Assembly: GCF_907164915.1 (NCBI RefSeq) | Contig: NC_061866.1 | Coordinates: forward strand, 46,059,370 to 46,123,369 | Source of the DNA: Impatiens glandulifera | Lineage: Eukaryota; Streptophyta; Magnoliopsida; Ericales; Balsaminaceae | Length of the DNA: 64,000 bases | Direction: 5' to 3' | Made by a program: the position numbers and the translations under genes | In this document: piece after piece, positions 1 to 12,446 of the stretch | Layout of the letters: each line of letters starts with the position of its first letter | How positions within the stretch are numbered: position 1 is the stretch's first letter | Notes under the pieces: model-generated | Databases searched by the model: none | Told to the model about the DNA's origin: nothing | What the model saw: the letters and a program-made list of their open reading frames with translations, nothing else

Positions 1-429
1 AATATATTAGTTATTATAAGAAATAATTAACATATTAATATTTATTATTAATTGTAATTTTTGTTTATTGTTAATTTTTGTTTTTTAAATATTTTAATGA
101 GATTATGCTTAAAATTAAAATTGTGTTTTAGATAAGATAATTAAATTATTTTGTAAATTTTATTATTATTTTATTTATTATTTTTATTATTATTTTTATT
201 ATTATTTTTATTCTTATTATTATTATTTCAATTATTTTTATTATTTTATTATTATTTGTAATATGTATATGTTTTAAAATATATATATATTTTTTTAAAA
301 CATACAAATTATTTATATTTTTGTAAAACGACGATGTTATTGGATGGTTTCTGATATTCGGTATGGTATTCGGTTTAAAAAAGTTTTATTATTAAAAATT
401 TATATTATAAAATAAATAATATTATTTAT

Positions 430-713
430 AATATATATATTAGTTAATATAAAAAATAACAAACATATTAATATTATTTAAATATATTTTTAATATTATA
501 TATATAATTACATTAATATTTATTATTAATTGTGATTTTTAATTGTGATTTTATTTTATTATTTATTTTTATTTCATTTATTTTTACAAATATAATATTT
601 ATATTCCATCAATTTATAAATTTTAAATAAAAAATATTAAATATTTTTTTTATAAAACATAATTATTTATAATATGAAATAAAATAAATTTATTTTCTTA
701 ATATTATAAAAAA
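430..713 (+). repeat. Left arm of AT-rich inverted repeat
   Basis: This arm matches the reverse complement of about 4972-5270, including the blocks TTATAAAACATAATT and AAATTTATTTTCTTAAT. The inner boundary is sharp near 713, where similarity stops. Related short copies in either orientation occur near 1-60, 5550-5650 and 6090-6200, so this is a dispersed AT-rich family rather than a unique hairpin. Confidence 0.55.
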
Positions 714-1616
714 ATATGTTTTATAAAAAATTAGTTAATAAAACTCTTATTAGTAAAATAATAATAAAGTAATAATTTATTTATTTTTGAAAATTAAAAT
801 CATTTATTATAAGTAATTAAAATTCTGAAATTTTTATTTATAAATTTAATTATTATATCTATATATTTTAAATTAATTATAAAAAATAATTATTTATAAA
901 ATAAAAGATACAGTAAAATTATTTTATTTACAATTCTAATTAATTTTAACAATTATAAACAAAATATATATAAATTAAAATTATTAAATAATTCATATTT
1001 TCAAAATATTTTATGATAAAATAATTAATATTAAATATAGTGTGAATATGTTGTGATTTTGTTTATGAATTATAATATAAAATAAGATTATTATTAAATA
1101 ATATTAATAAATTTTAATTATATGTTAAAATTTTAATAAAAAAATATTAAATAATATATATATATATATATATATATTGAATTTTGAAATATATAATATT
1201 AAATTAAATCAATAATAATAATAATTTTAAAATATTAATTATTATCAAAAACTATTAATTATATTATAAATTATTTAAAACTATCATAATAGTTTTATTA
1301 ATTTAATTAAATAAAACTCTTATTAGTAAAATAATAATAAATTAATAATATATTTATTTTTAAAAATTAAAATCATTTGTTATAAGTAATTAAAATTCTG
1401 AAATTTTTATTTATAAATTTAATTATTATATCTATTATATTTAAATTTATAATAAAAAAAATAATTTTATAATATAAATTCAAATCTAATTTTTATATAA
1501 ATAAATTAAACAAAACTTTTTCTTCATTTTAATTTGAGAAAATTCTAATAAATTTATATTAGTTTAATAAATATGCAGATTAATATTAAGTAAAAGGAAA
1601 GTGAATATATATATCA

Positions 1617-1885
1617 TCTTATCCAATTAAAATTTAAAAAAATATATATTGCTATACTAATATTTTTGCAATTAAAATAAATTGTATTTTTAAGCCAATA
1701 ATATTCATTTATTATATTATACTCTTATCATTAGTAAATTTACTAATTTATTTCTTATCCAATTAAAATTTAAAAAAAAAATATTGCTATACTAATATTT
1801 TTGCAATTAAAATAAATTGTATTTTTAAGCCAAGAATATTCATTTATTATATTATACTCTTATTAGTAAATTTACTAATTTATTT
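1617..1885. repeat. Tandem duplication, unit about 136 bp, two copies
   Basis: The segment beginning TCTTATCCAATTAAAATTT at 1617 recurs at 1753 with only small differences (a shortened A run, one base change in AAGCCAATAAT/AAGCCAAGAAT, and a loss of a few bases near the end). Each copy ends with a short palindromic AGTAAATTTACTAATTTATT. It is non-coding and looks like a recent local duplication. Confidence 0.8.
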
Positions 1886-2459
1886 AGCCCAGATATATGG
1901 TTATTTTGAAGGTAAAGAGAAAAGCTCAATTTAGTTACCAAAATCCAATTTAGTGACTATTTGTCTGGTAAATAAAAGAGATAATAACACTTAAAAAAAT
2001 TCAACTAGTATAAACTAATATTGTCATTTTAATTATTTCGAAAACTACTTTAAATTTTTATTTGTATCAATTTTTTATATTCGATTAATTAGGATATCTA
2101 TCTCTAAGTTTTTTTTTAAAGTTTGTTTAATTTATCTTCTAATCTTAGTGAATTATCTTATTTTGGACATTTTATCATGTTTGATTTTTCTTTTTTATAG
2201 TTTTTTTTTTATAAGTTTGATTGTCTAGCTTTCAGTTTAGAGGTTTGATTATTTTCATTTCATTCTAATTTTCTTCTAACTAGTATAGACTAATATTGTT
2301 ATTTTAATTATTTAGACAACTACTTCAATTTTTTACTGTTTTATTTGTATTATTTTAACTGGAAATTAAATTAATTAGTATTTCTCTAGAAATAATAAGT
2401 TTTTTCAAACATTTCTTTATAGATTTGTTTGAATTTCACATTCTAATCTTTATTTATTG

Positions 2460-3650
2460 TTTCATCTCGAGATAATTTTAACATTGCAACAAGAGATGGG
2501 TCGAAAATCCTGATCTTTTTGGTATAAGATTGTAGCATCCCACTGCTGAGCTTTTTTATTGTTAAAGAATTCTTTGACCCCTTCGCATATATCATTACCG
2601 ATAACATTATAATTGTCTTTGAAGAACGTTGCATTAAAACTATCATGTCCTGGACTTTTGTCCTCATTAATTCCGAAAATTGTACGTTCAATATCCTTGT
2701 TAGTAACAACTTCAATCAATGCTCTACTCTCCTCTTCTATAACACTTTATGAACAATCCAACGAAGAACATTGTTGCAATTAGTAACATCTTTCTTTGTT
2801 CTAATGAGTTCCCGATAATAGCTAATGGTTTCTTCATGAATTTGTTTTTATCTTTGAGCGACATCACCATTGCTCCAATTAAGTTTGTACACACTTTTTC
2901 TGAAATTTTTAAGCGAACACTTCCGGTAGAAGAAGGAAGTGTTTTTATCCCCAAAGATAATCATTTTTTCCTCGACTTCTGTTTAACAAAACGCTCTTCA
3001 TGCATACTAAGTGACCGAAAATAAGTCAATGACGATATTTCCTCAATTCTAAGACATTTTGGCTCTTCACTTCTCATAAGTTGACTTTAAATATCCTCAA
3101 GGTTGGCCATTGTTTTGGCAACTCTAGTCGAAATACGGCAGAAATTATTGTTGTCCAGTCTTTAAAGCCAGTTTTAAGCATTCTCAATTTTTTACTAACA
3201 CGAAACATTCTCGTTCTTGTACATTCTTTGACCAAACGTCATCCAAAATAACTCTGAGCTCATAACTTTCTATCCATAAATTGAAGAACTTGAATAAAAG
3301 AGTTTGATTGGACAGTGATTAGATATCATCGGACTAATAACTTCAACTTGACTACTTGAAAATTGAATAACTCATTCTTCTTTTATCAATCCCTGATCAA
3401 TTCAACTCTTTCTAGTTTGTTAATTTCCTCGTGTGGTTGACCGTGTGAACATGGTACTCAAATTGGTTGGCTCGATACATCCAACATTCCTGATACACTC
3501 ATTGAACTCAATCATTCCTTGCATAATCTCAGTTGTCGACAATCTTTCATGTGCATATCTCATGACATTGAAGTCCCCCGTTATGGCCCATGACATGTTG
3601 CTGTCAATCCAGCTCCTAAGACTCCCTTAGAGTTGTTTTCGTTCATGTTC
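2460..3650 (-). mobile_element. Decayed non-LTR retrotransposon (LINE), endonuclease to start of reverse transcriptase
   Basis: Read on the minus strand, the upstream part (about 3430-3650) gives WAITGDFNVMRYAHE followed by EFNECIRN, the GDFNV core of the AP-endonuclease domain of plant LINEs. The next part (about 3050-3330) gives FNLWIESYELRVILDDVWS and LVKKLRMLKTGFKDWT, typical of the linker region. About 2462-2719 gives EVVTNKDIERTIFGINEDKS, PGHDSFNATFFKD and DFRPISCCNV, which is the start of the reverse transcriptase. Several frames are needed and stop codons interrupt them. The catalytic YxDD region and the 3' end are absent. This is a dead 5'-to-middle fragment. The adjacent small open frames are pieces or antisense shadows of it. 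Confidence 0.88.
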
Positions 3651-6600
3651 AGAGTTGTAGATCACTGCAATTTGAAATTCCTTGAGAGCGTATTCTTACA
3701 TATGACTTCAACCATAATGACCTGATCATCTAAATAAATTTTCATAACATCCACAATATTTGAATCACATCTCACCCATATCCTGATGTTCTGGGTTTGA
3801 ATTATGAATTAAGTTTCAACCTCCACCAAAACAAAGAACTAATTTGTTCAACATTTTTTAGTTTAACTTTGATTTCCATAATACCAATAATTACAATTTT
3901 ATAGCTTGGTTACTATAAAATTATTTCAACTATCGTCTCATTTTGAATTATTTCAACTATTGTTTCATTTCGAATTATTTTATTAGATATGATTTGTCTC
4001 ATGTTTTTTATAAGTTTAATTTTATAACTTTCAATTTACAAGTTTGATTATTCTTATTTTTTTCTATTTTTTTCGGCTAATAAATAGTCATAGTGTTCTT
4101 TTAATTTGACAACTACTTCAAATTTTTAATATTTTGATTTGTTTATTTTTGGAATTTCGATTAACTTTTCTTTAAGAGTGAAAGTCAATATTTATATTGT
4201 GAAGTTATTTTTGAAGAATTCAAACATGCATTATTATGTTTTCTCTAGTTCTATTTGTTTTTTCTTAGATAATAACTTATATTAATAAAGTTTTATAAAT
4301 TCCACTAAAAAGAAAAATATGAAAAGAAAGTGGAGTATCTTTCGAAAACAGAATATGATCAAATATGAACTCATATATGCAAATATGAAAGCACATTTTG
4401 TAGGGAAATTTATGCCAATAATGTATAATAGGTGAAATAAATATATCATCCGTACACAACTTAAATAATCTACAACAAAAAAAAATCACAATTGGAGTTA
4501 AATTCAATAAATCTCCTATATTTACTATAAAAAAATTCATTTTTTTTTAAGTTACTAACATTACCCATAGTCATTGCACTAACTTCAACTGTTTTAAGTG
4601 AAATTGAACCGGTTATATTTAGTCTTTTATAAATTACTCTCGTTGTAACTTAGTGAGTTACTATAAACTTATTTATTTGTAATTACAATTACTTAGTATT
4701 GGTTAATATTATATATATATATATAATATATTAATATAAGATATATATTCTTATTTAAGTTTGTCATCATCGTTATATATGGCATATATTTCCTATAAAC
4801 TGTGGCATAATTTTTTTTTACAAATTTACAATTAAAGAACTAAGTCAAATATATAAAATAAATATAATAAAAATAATCATTTTATTTAATTTTGGAATTG
4901 TAATATATATTTTGCATTAAATTTAGATAAATAAATAAATAAATTTATTATATTTAATTATTAATTATAGTTTTTATAATATTAAGAAAATAAATTTATT
5001 TTATTTTATATTATTAATAAATTATGTTTTATAAAAAATATTTAATATTTTAATATAAAATTTATTAATTAACATTGTTAAGTAAAATACATAATATTAA
5101 AAACAAAGTGTAAGGTAAATGAAATAAAAATAAATAATAAAATTAACAATTAACAATTAATAATAAATATTAATATAATTATATATATATATAACATTAA
5201 AAAAAATTATTAAAATAATATTATTATGTTTATTATTTCTTATCATAACTAATATATTAGAGATAATATATAAATATTTATAATAAAATAAAAATAATCA
5301 CTTATTTTAATATTATTTATAATTTTATAATTATTTTTATATAGAGCAGTAATATTTTAAAATATTTATAATTGAATAATTACTCTTAAAAATTAAATAA
5401 TATATGATTTTAATATATAATATAAGTGTTAGTGTTTATTATAATTACAATAATATTTAAAATTCTCTCAAACATAATTAACATTTATTATTATTATTAT
5501 TATTATTTTGTTAGTTAATAATTTTTAAATACATTACATATTTTCAATATGTTAACCTACATAATATTAAAAACAATAATTTATAATTAAAAATAATTAT
5601 TTAAATAATATTAATATGTTTATTATTTATTATAATAACTAATATATTATATAGATAATAACTAATATATTATAATACATAAATATTTATAATAAAATAA
5701 AATAAAAATGAGTAGAAATATATTAATAACATAAATAAAACAATTTTTTTTCATTAATAATTAAATATTTATAAATAACTAAATTAATAATTTAAAAATA
5801 AATTAGTCTATTATAAATATTATATTTAAAATATATATTAACTAATATTAATTAATTTTAATAAAATATTTTATTATATATATTCTATAATATATTTTTA
5901 ATTTAACTATATAGAATTGATAAAAATAAATATTGATTATAATATTATTAATATTTTATAATTATTTTAAATAATATAATTATATTTAAATATACTAATA
6001 TTTTTAATAATATAACTATATTTTTATATACTCTTATTAAATAAATAATATATAATATAAGTTTTAATATATCTTATAATTAAAATAATATCAAACAAAT
6101 AAAATAACAATTAATAATAAATATTAAAATAATTATATATAAAACATTAAAAATATAATTATTCAAATAATATTAATATGTATATATTATAGATAATATA
6201 TAAAATATTTTTAATAAAATAAAGATAATCACTTATTTTAATGTTTTATATTTTTATAATTATTTTTAATAATATAACTATACATATATATAACACTAAT
6301 ATTTTTATAATATTTTTAATTGAATAATTACTCTTAAAAATTAAATAATACATGATTTAAATATATAATATAATTTTTAATATTTCTAATAATTACAATA
6401 ATATTTAAAAATATATTATAGAAAAAAATATATAAATATAATAACATACTTTAAAATAAATAATTATTAAAAAAACTATTTGTTATATTTTTAATATAAA
6501 TTAATTTAGTTAATTATAAATATTAAAATTTTAATAAAAAAAAACTTTTTTAACTTAAAGTTATAATTTTTTTATCTTAATATTTTAATTAATTATAATT

Positions 6601-7480
6601 ATTTTTGATATATTATCTCTATAATATATTAAATAATAAAAGTAATAATATGAATATGAATATTTAAATAATTAATGATTTTTTAATGTTATAAATATTT
6701 ATATTTAGTTTAATTTATTAATTAATATTAGTTTTTATTAACTATTATTTTTTTTTGTAAGTGTTTTTATTATTTACATTATAATTTAAAGTAATTTATT
6801 CAATAATTTACTAATATAATAACTATTACAAAAATAATTGTTATAAATTAATAATATTATAAGTTTTTATTATTAAACTATATTTTATTTAAAAAAAAAT
6901 CAACTTAATAATAACTAAAATAATTTTATTAACATAATAAATGATAATATATTCTAAATTATTTATTAAAATTCATGTATTGTTAAATAGTTAATGTTTA
7001 ACACTATACATATATTATAAAGTTAATTTAAAAAGAAAGCCCAAATAATTATTATTTTAAATATAATTTTCTTAAATAATATATTTAAATTTATTAAAAT
7101 AATTAATATATTAATAATATATTATTCTCAAATTAATATATATATATATATATATGTGTGTGTGCGCTATTTTTAATTAATATATATTTATAATCTTATT
7201 ATATATAATAATTTATTTAAACATTAATAAGTTTTTTAATTTTTAAATTAAAATTAGAAATTTTAATTTTTGTTTATTTTTTAAATTTTTCATTAGAATT
7301 TTTAAATTTTTTTATTTTTATTTAGAATTTATTAATATTTATTTTTTATTTTAAAATTTTAGTTTAATTATTTTATAGTCTATGTTCCAATTGTCAATTG
7401 TGAATTTTGAATTATAATCAATTTTGATTACTTTGAAGAAAGACTCACCCACTTAAAGATTGAACTTTATTTGCTTAACT
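3651..7480. other. AT-rich intergenic DNA, no gene seen
   Basis: No coding signal is visible on either strand. The segment is dominated by A/T with short (TA)n and (ATT)n runs and holds the right arm of the inverted repeat near 4972-5270. The part 6900-7400 is slightly T-rich but otherwise featureless. Confidence 0.65.
4972..5270 (-). repeat. Right arm of AT-rich inverted repeat
   Basis: Reverse-complement partner of 430-713. Similarity is strong over the blocks containing ATTAAGAAAATAAATTT and AATAATAAATATTAATATAA. It may be the end of an old element about 4.8 kb long that encloses the LINE remnant, or simply two inverted copies of one short repeat. No target-site duplication could be recognised. 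Confidence 0.5.
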
Positions 7481-8780
7481 AGATCGAAATCGAAAGTAAT
7501 TGTACAAATATCGATGGGCTGAAATTCAATCCCAATCGTCTGACCTAACCCGAGTCCATCCATCACACACCAAAGCACTCTTCACAAGCCGGAATCCAAA
7601 GTCACTATTTGTGTTACATACTTTAGAGAAAACATTACCCATTATGAATAAAATGATTTTAAAATTTCATAGTTGTCATGTTTTTTTTAGTTTGAAACTT
7701 GAAAATGATGAGAAGTGAAGATCCATCATTACCATGACCAAGGAGAACCGATGATGATTGATGAGTAAGAAGATATCTTTGAGCAAAGTCATGGTGATAG
7801 CATCATCAATAGGGACTTGCGATTCCGTGACAGCTATAATTGATATTGATCGAATAGAGCTGTTGAAGAATTTTCCTGTTGGGCTTACCGACTCTTCGTT
7901 GATTTCTATCATGATCTTCTTCATAGATTCCTCCATCTTTGGGGATCTAGAATATGTCCACAAGTGTTATAAAATTGTACATGATATGCCTACCATTTTT
8001 TTTGAACATTCAATGGTTGTTTGTTTTCCTTATTAATTTTAACTGCAATTTTAAGAGGGCCAGATGAAAAGAATTGGGATCTATGACTCTTTCTAGACAC
8101 TTTGATCATTCTAAAAATATATAAATAAATAAATAAAGCATAGGAAAAAGACTTCAATTAAAAATTAAATTGGACATAAAAATAAAGTTGGAACAGTAAG
8201 GGGAATGCTCTCAAAATATTTGTATAACATTAAATAAAATATAGAAAATAACTCATTTAATTTAGTAAAGATAACATTATTATATTCAATAAAAGTCCCA
8301 ACAATAAAATGTAGACATTCATTGTTAGAAAATGCATTATTTTGCCAATAAGTAAATATACAAGTTGATACTTGCCAACTGCTAGAAAATCACCTTTCAA
8401 TGTCAAACCATTTATTGTTTTCTTTAAATAATATGGCTGGTCACAAATCAAAATGAAATCATATATTTTTAGACATCTTTAGATTACGATACACATTATT
8501 TAGCAGTATCAATTTCAATACATCTCTTAGATGAAGAAGAAAAAAAGACATAAATCCAAACACAATGAATGCTACATTATTGAATTGGAGTGCTCACACA
8601 CGCCTGCATTGCTCATGGTTTCATTAATTGTGATTCAATAATGTATGGATGCACTTCAAACTTCAGTAGTCCTTATCAAATCAATTCAGGGAAGTGTTTG
8701 GAAGAAACATTATGACATAAATACTTCATTTTCCAAACCAAAAAACACAACTAAAACTTTGAATAAACTTAGAGACTACA
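7481..8780. other. Intergenic segment with less biased composition, no recognised gene
   Basis: Base composition is less extreme at 7490-8050 than in the flanks, and two overlapping open frames of about 90 codons exist on opposite strands there (7676-7963 minus, 7758-8036 plus). Neither shows a domain I recognise, an intron signal or a credible promoter, so no gene is called. The segment could be an old pseudogene or transposon fragment. The rest, up to the 3' end of the carrier gene, holds nothing identifiable. Confidence 0.5.
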
Positions 8781-8964
8781 AGGACAGCAGATAAACTCAA
8801 ATTCAAAAGCATTCTCTTGGAGTTCAAAACTACTAAATAGGGGATATGAAAAAGCACAGTAGTAGTAGTAGATGTTCTAACAGTTGTTCAAGAAAATAAA
8901 CATATTATAGGACCTCACAGTAATTTTTCATCATCATCATCATCTTCAACACTGAGATGGCAAA

Positions 8965-10270
8965 TTAGCCGCCACCTCCAGATCCATACTTCTTGCCCAA
9001 GAGTACAACCTGCAACTTGTCGTACCCAGCCAACACTCCAGCACCTGCAACAGCACGCAAGATGTTTGCTCCAGCACCCTTGAACAATGATTTAGAGCCT
9101 TCATTCTTCAAAATCTGTTGGAAGCAATCATAAGAGCTTTTGTACTTGACTGCTTCACCAGATGTCATCATCATTCTTCTGCGTACTGTATCAATTGGGT
9201 AAGAAGCTAACCCAGCACCGATTGTAATTCCCCAACCAAGCAGGAAACTTGCTAGGAAATTATCCTGCATTATTATTGTATCTCAATTGTTCAGTTTTTG
9301 GTCAATTTGGAATTTCACACCAAAAGAAACAATTGGTTAATTAATTACCTGCAACTCACCAACCAGTAGCACTGGTTTTAGAGAATCATACATTCCAAAG
9401 TAAAGCCCGCGATAGACAATGATTCCCACACAGGAAATGTTGAATCCACGGTACAGTCCCGCAATGCCATCGGATTTGATGGTTTTACGATAAACGTCAA
9501 CCAAACCATCAAATTGCCTTCCACCACCCTTCTTAGCGGATTTGGCATCATTAGCCAAACGGGTTCTAGCATAATCTAGAGAGTATACAAATAGAAGGGA
9601 TGAGGCACCAGCAGCACCACCAGATGCCAAATTTCCAGCAAACCACTTCCAGTAACCGTCCCTGTCCTTCTTGAAGTTGAAAAGCCTCTTGAAATAGTCT
9701 TTGAAAGCAAAGTTAAGAGCCTGGAGAAAAGAACAGTCTGGTTTCAATCGATACACAGATGAACAAAATGATTAAAAAGAAAGGGGGAAAAAAACTAACC
9801 TGGGTAGGGAAGTATCTGATGACATTGGCTGTGTTACCCCTCCATAGAGCAACAGCACCCTCATCCTTCATGGTTCTTTTAAAGCAATCACCAATTCCTT
9901 GATATCGCTCAGATAGCCGACCCTGTTTGATCATCTCATCTTGATTCTGAATCAAAAGCTTAACTCGCTCAATTGGAGCAGCAGCTGTCTTAGATACAGC
10001 TGCAGAAACTCCTCCCATGAGAAAATCAATCATGAAACCGCTAATGCCCTTTTCACTGGGAGCTTGTACAAAAACCGGAGACAATGGAGAAACAGATCCT
10101 CGGAATGGGGATTGGAATGAACTCTGAAGACCTCCATTGACAAATGGTGTAGAATAGTTATTCAAGCCACTGTTCCTGGACAGCAAGTTAGGGGTGGTGA
10201 TTTGAGAGAGGAAATATGATTGACCATGTAACTTATTAAAGGTGGACGACTGCTGATTTCTATCAGCCAT
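8965..10270 (-). CDS. AAC: Mitochondrial ADP/ATP carrier (adenine nucleotide translocase)
   Basis: This gene encodes the inner-membrane antiporter that exchanges cytosolic ADP for matrix ATP. Coding exons on the minus strand are 10270-9800, 9720-9349 and 9264-8965, all in phase 0 with GT-AG introns, giving 380 aa. Three mitochondrial-carrier repeats are visible, with signatures [16 protein letters not shown] and [11 protein letters not shown]. The RRRMMM stretch is the hallmark of ADP/ATP carriers. An N-terminal extension of about 70 residues, rich in Ser and Gln, precedes [20 protein letters not shown], as in plant carriers that have a cleavable extension. I chose MADRNQ at 10270 because an acceptor site (ends GTGGTGCAG) lies just upstream, which makes an upstream in-frame Met partly intronic. 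The C-terminus is KKYGSGGGG. Length and motifs look fully intact. Confidence 0.97.
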
Positions 10271-11290
10271 GTTTGCAGCTCTATCAGTGACCTGCACCAC
10301 AAGAACGAATATTGTTTAACACATAGGAGAACAAAGTTTGTCAAAACTAGGAATTGTGTTTACATATGGAAAATCATTGTGAACACCTGTTTTTCCTACG
10401 TACCCAAATTAAAAAAAAAAAGAATGATTATCTACTATATAATCACATTTCACAAATCAATTAGATCATCCAAACATCTGGCATATATACATTAGAAATA
10501 TCAAGAGTGTTAACATTCCTAGACTCAAAACAAACAACTATCTTATCTGCACAAATAACAAAATAGGATAAGGATAGATATGAATCCGATCATCCCAAGT
10601 AAACAATGAGCAACTTCATATTATTTCTTAAAACAATAATTTGTTGAACAAAAATTTAATATAAAAGTACAATCATTGTAAGTACATCTTTCAGATTTAA
10701 AAATGATTAGTAAATTGGTTCACAACCAAATCAGCCAAATTGGAAATCAATTGAGAAAAATAGGAGTGTAAAAATCATCAAAGTTACAAATGGATAAAAT
10801 CTTGTCACAATTCATCAAATTATCTAATAAAATTTTGATAAATACATGGCTATCTCTATAACCATCAAAGTATATACCTTTTGGTTTTAGTCGTTTCAAT
10901 ATGATCAAAGATCCAATAACTAACTAGCAATGAAAATCCAAAGAAACCATAACATATTTTGTTAAGATCCAATACAATTCTCAGATTTATGCACCAACCA
11001 ACATAAGCTTAAGAAAGTTCACTCAGATAAAACACAATATCAAAAGAACATATGGAACTAAAAGATGAATCCAAGTACAGATCTACTAGAAAGAGAGACC
11101 ATACAAATAAATTTATAAAAAAAAGTAACCTTGAAAGGTCGCCGCCGCGGGAAGTCAAACGCAGTTTGGTTTAGACTCCTGATTGTGAGGAGAGGAAGAG
11201 GAAATGAGGAAAAGCACCAACAAATAAATTGAAGCAGGAGAAGAGAAGGGATCGCCCTAGGGTTTGAGATATTACATAACTGACACTACC
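10271..11290 (-). promoter_or_regulatory. 5'UTR of the ADP/ATP carrier with a leader intron
   Basis: On the minus strand an upstream non-coding exon (about 11280-11130) ends CTTTCAAG followed by GTTACT. The acceptor GTGGTGCAG is followed by the leader exon 10291-10271. This predicts an 838-bp leader intron at 10292-11129. Long 5'UTR introns are common in highly expressed plant housekeeping genes and often raise expression; that role is inferred here. The transcription start is placed only roughly, near 11280. Confidence 0.7.
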
Positions 11291-11483
11291 AGTCAACCCA
11301 TATTATCATTTCTGCCACCGGTGCTGGTATGTGTTTAATAGATAGATACTGGACAGTTTATCATTTTTCTTTTCTAAATTAGTTTTTATCCTTTTTTTTA
11401 TTTTATTTTTTTTTTATTTTATTTCTTATTTTTTCAAAAACAGTAGTATTATTATAAAAATAATAATAATCGGAAGGGAATGA

Positions 11484-11779
11484 GAGAAATTTGATAAAAT
11501 GACCTAATAAAACCCACGGGAAATGATTAATCCGTTCTTAATAAAATTTGCGAAAATAATCATTTTTTCTGTATTATGACGAAAATATATCGTCCTTAAT
11601 TCGTTATATAAATTCTCAATATGATGCGTCTCACAATGGCGGTCATACTCGACGAATTAGGACTCCGTCACGTCACGCGAAGAGGTATTTTTGTCTGAAT
11701 GGTCATTTTTGCATGGTTTATGGGGTGATGGTCATTTTTCTAAATAAATGCATTATTAAGGTCATTTCATCAAATTTTC
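11484..11779. mobile_element. Mutator-like MITE
   Basis: About 296 bp with terminal inverted repeats. The left end reads GAGAAATTTGATAAAATGAC and the reverse complement of the right end reads GAAAATTTGATGAAATGAC. The copies are flanked by AGGGAATGA (11475-11483) and CGGGAATGA (11780-11788), a 9-bp target duplication with one mismatch, as expected for Mutator-like elements. There is no coding capacity. The remaining DNA between the carrier and BUB1 genes (11290-12440) shows nothing else recognisable. Confidence 0.82.
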
Positions 11780-12446
11780 CGGGAATGACAACAAATTTGA
11801 CTTAAAAATTAAAATCATTTCTCAAATATTCTTCTTTTTTCCGATTAATAAGGTAATGAAACTCAGCATTTAATCTTCTTTTCTCTTCCCTGTTATTAGA
11901 TTAAAAAAAATTCCAATGCATAATATTTATTTTTTTCAAATAATTTAGTAAGATCTTTAGTTGGATCAAAAATTTTAAGTGAATGTTAGGCTTATGATTG
12001 AAATTAAAATTATAAATAAATTTAACCCACTAAAATAATACCTTAGAAATCCAAGTTTATGGTCTTAAATTGAAATATGTCCTCCTAACTTCAATAAATA
12101 TATATTAATTAGTGATGAATTTCTTCAACTAACATAAAAAAGACAAAAAAAAAACAAAGGGTGTTATTTTAATAATTCAACACTGTAAATTGTTATCAGC
12201 CATGACTAAAAGAATTTTGATTCATTCCCAGAACAATATAAACACTATTAATTAGCTAGTAGTTCTCATCAATAAACCATTGCAATTTAAGACTATATAC
12301 ATGTCACAACAACCAACCTGTATTTAAGATTAACTTGCATAAATAAACACATACAAAAAACCAATAAAATACTGAAAACAGCCCAAGACTAATTTCATAA
12401 ACACCCTCTATAGTAATAATAAGACCTCATCCATGGAGGATTACTA

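Larger units (their letters stand above)
1..2440. other. AT-rich repetitive intergenic DNA
   Basis: No gene is visible. The stretch is almost pure A/T with short homopolymers and (TA)n runs. It holds one arm of a large inverted repeat (about 430-713, partner near 4972-5270), a dispersed direct repeat of about 130 bp (about 740-866 and 1312-1440), and a tandem duplication at 1617-1885. Open frames here are accidental. Confidence 0.7.

Noticed and set aside
2749..3024. Plus-strand 91-codon frame
   Set aside because: Antisense shadow of the LINE reverse-transcriptase region.
7676..8036. Overlapping open frames on both strands near 7.8 kb
   Set aside because: No domain, splice pattern or promoter supports either; kept only as an unassigned segment.
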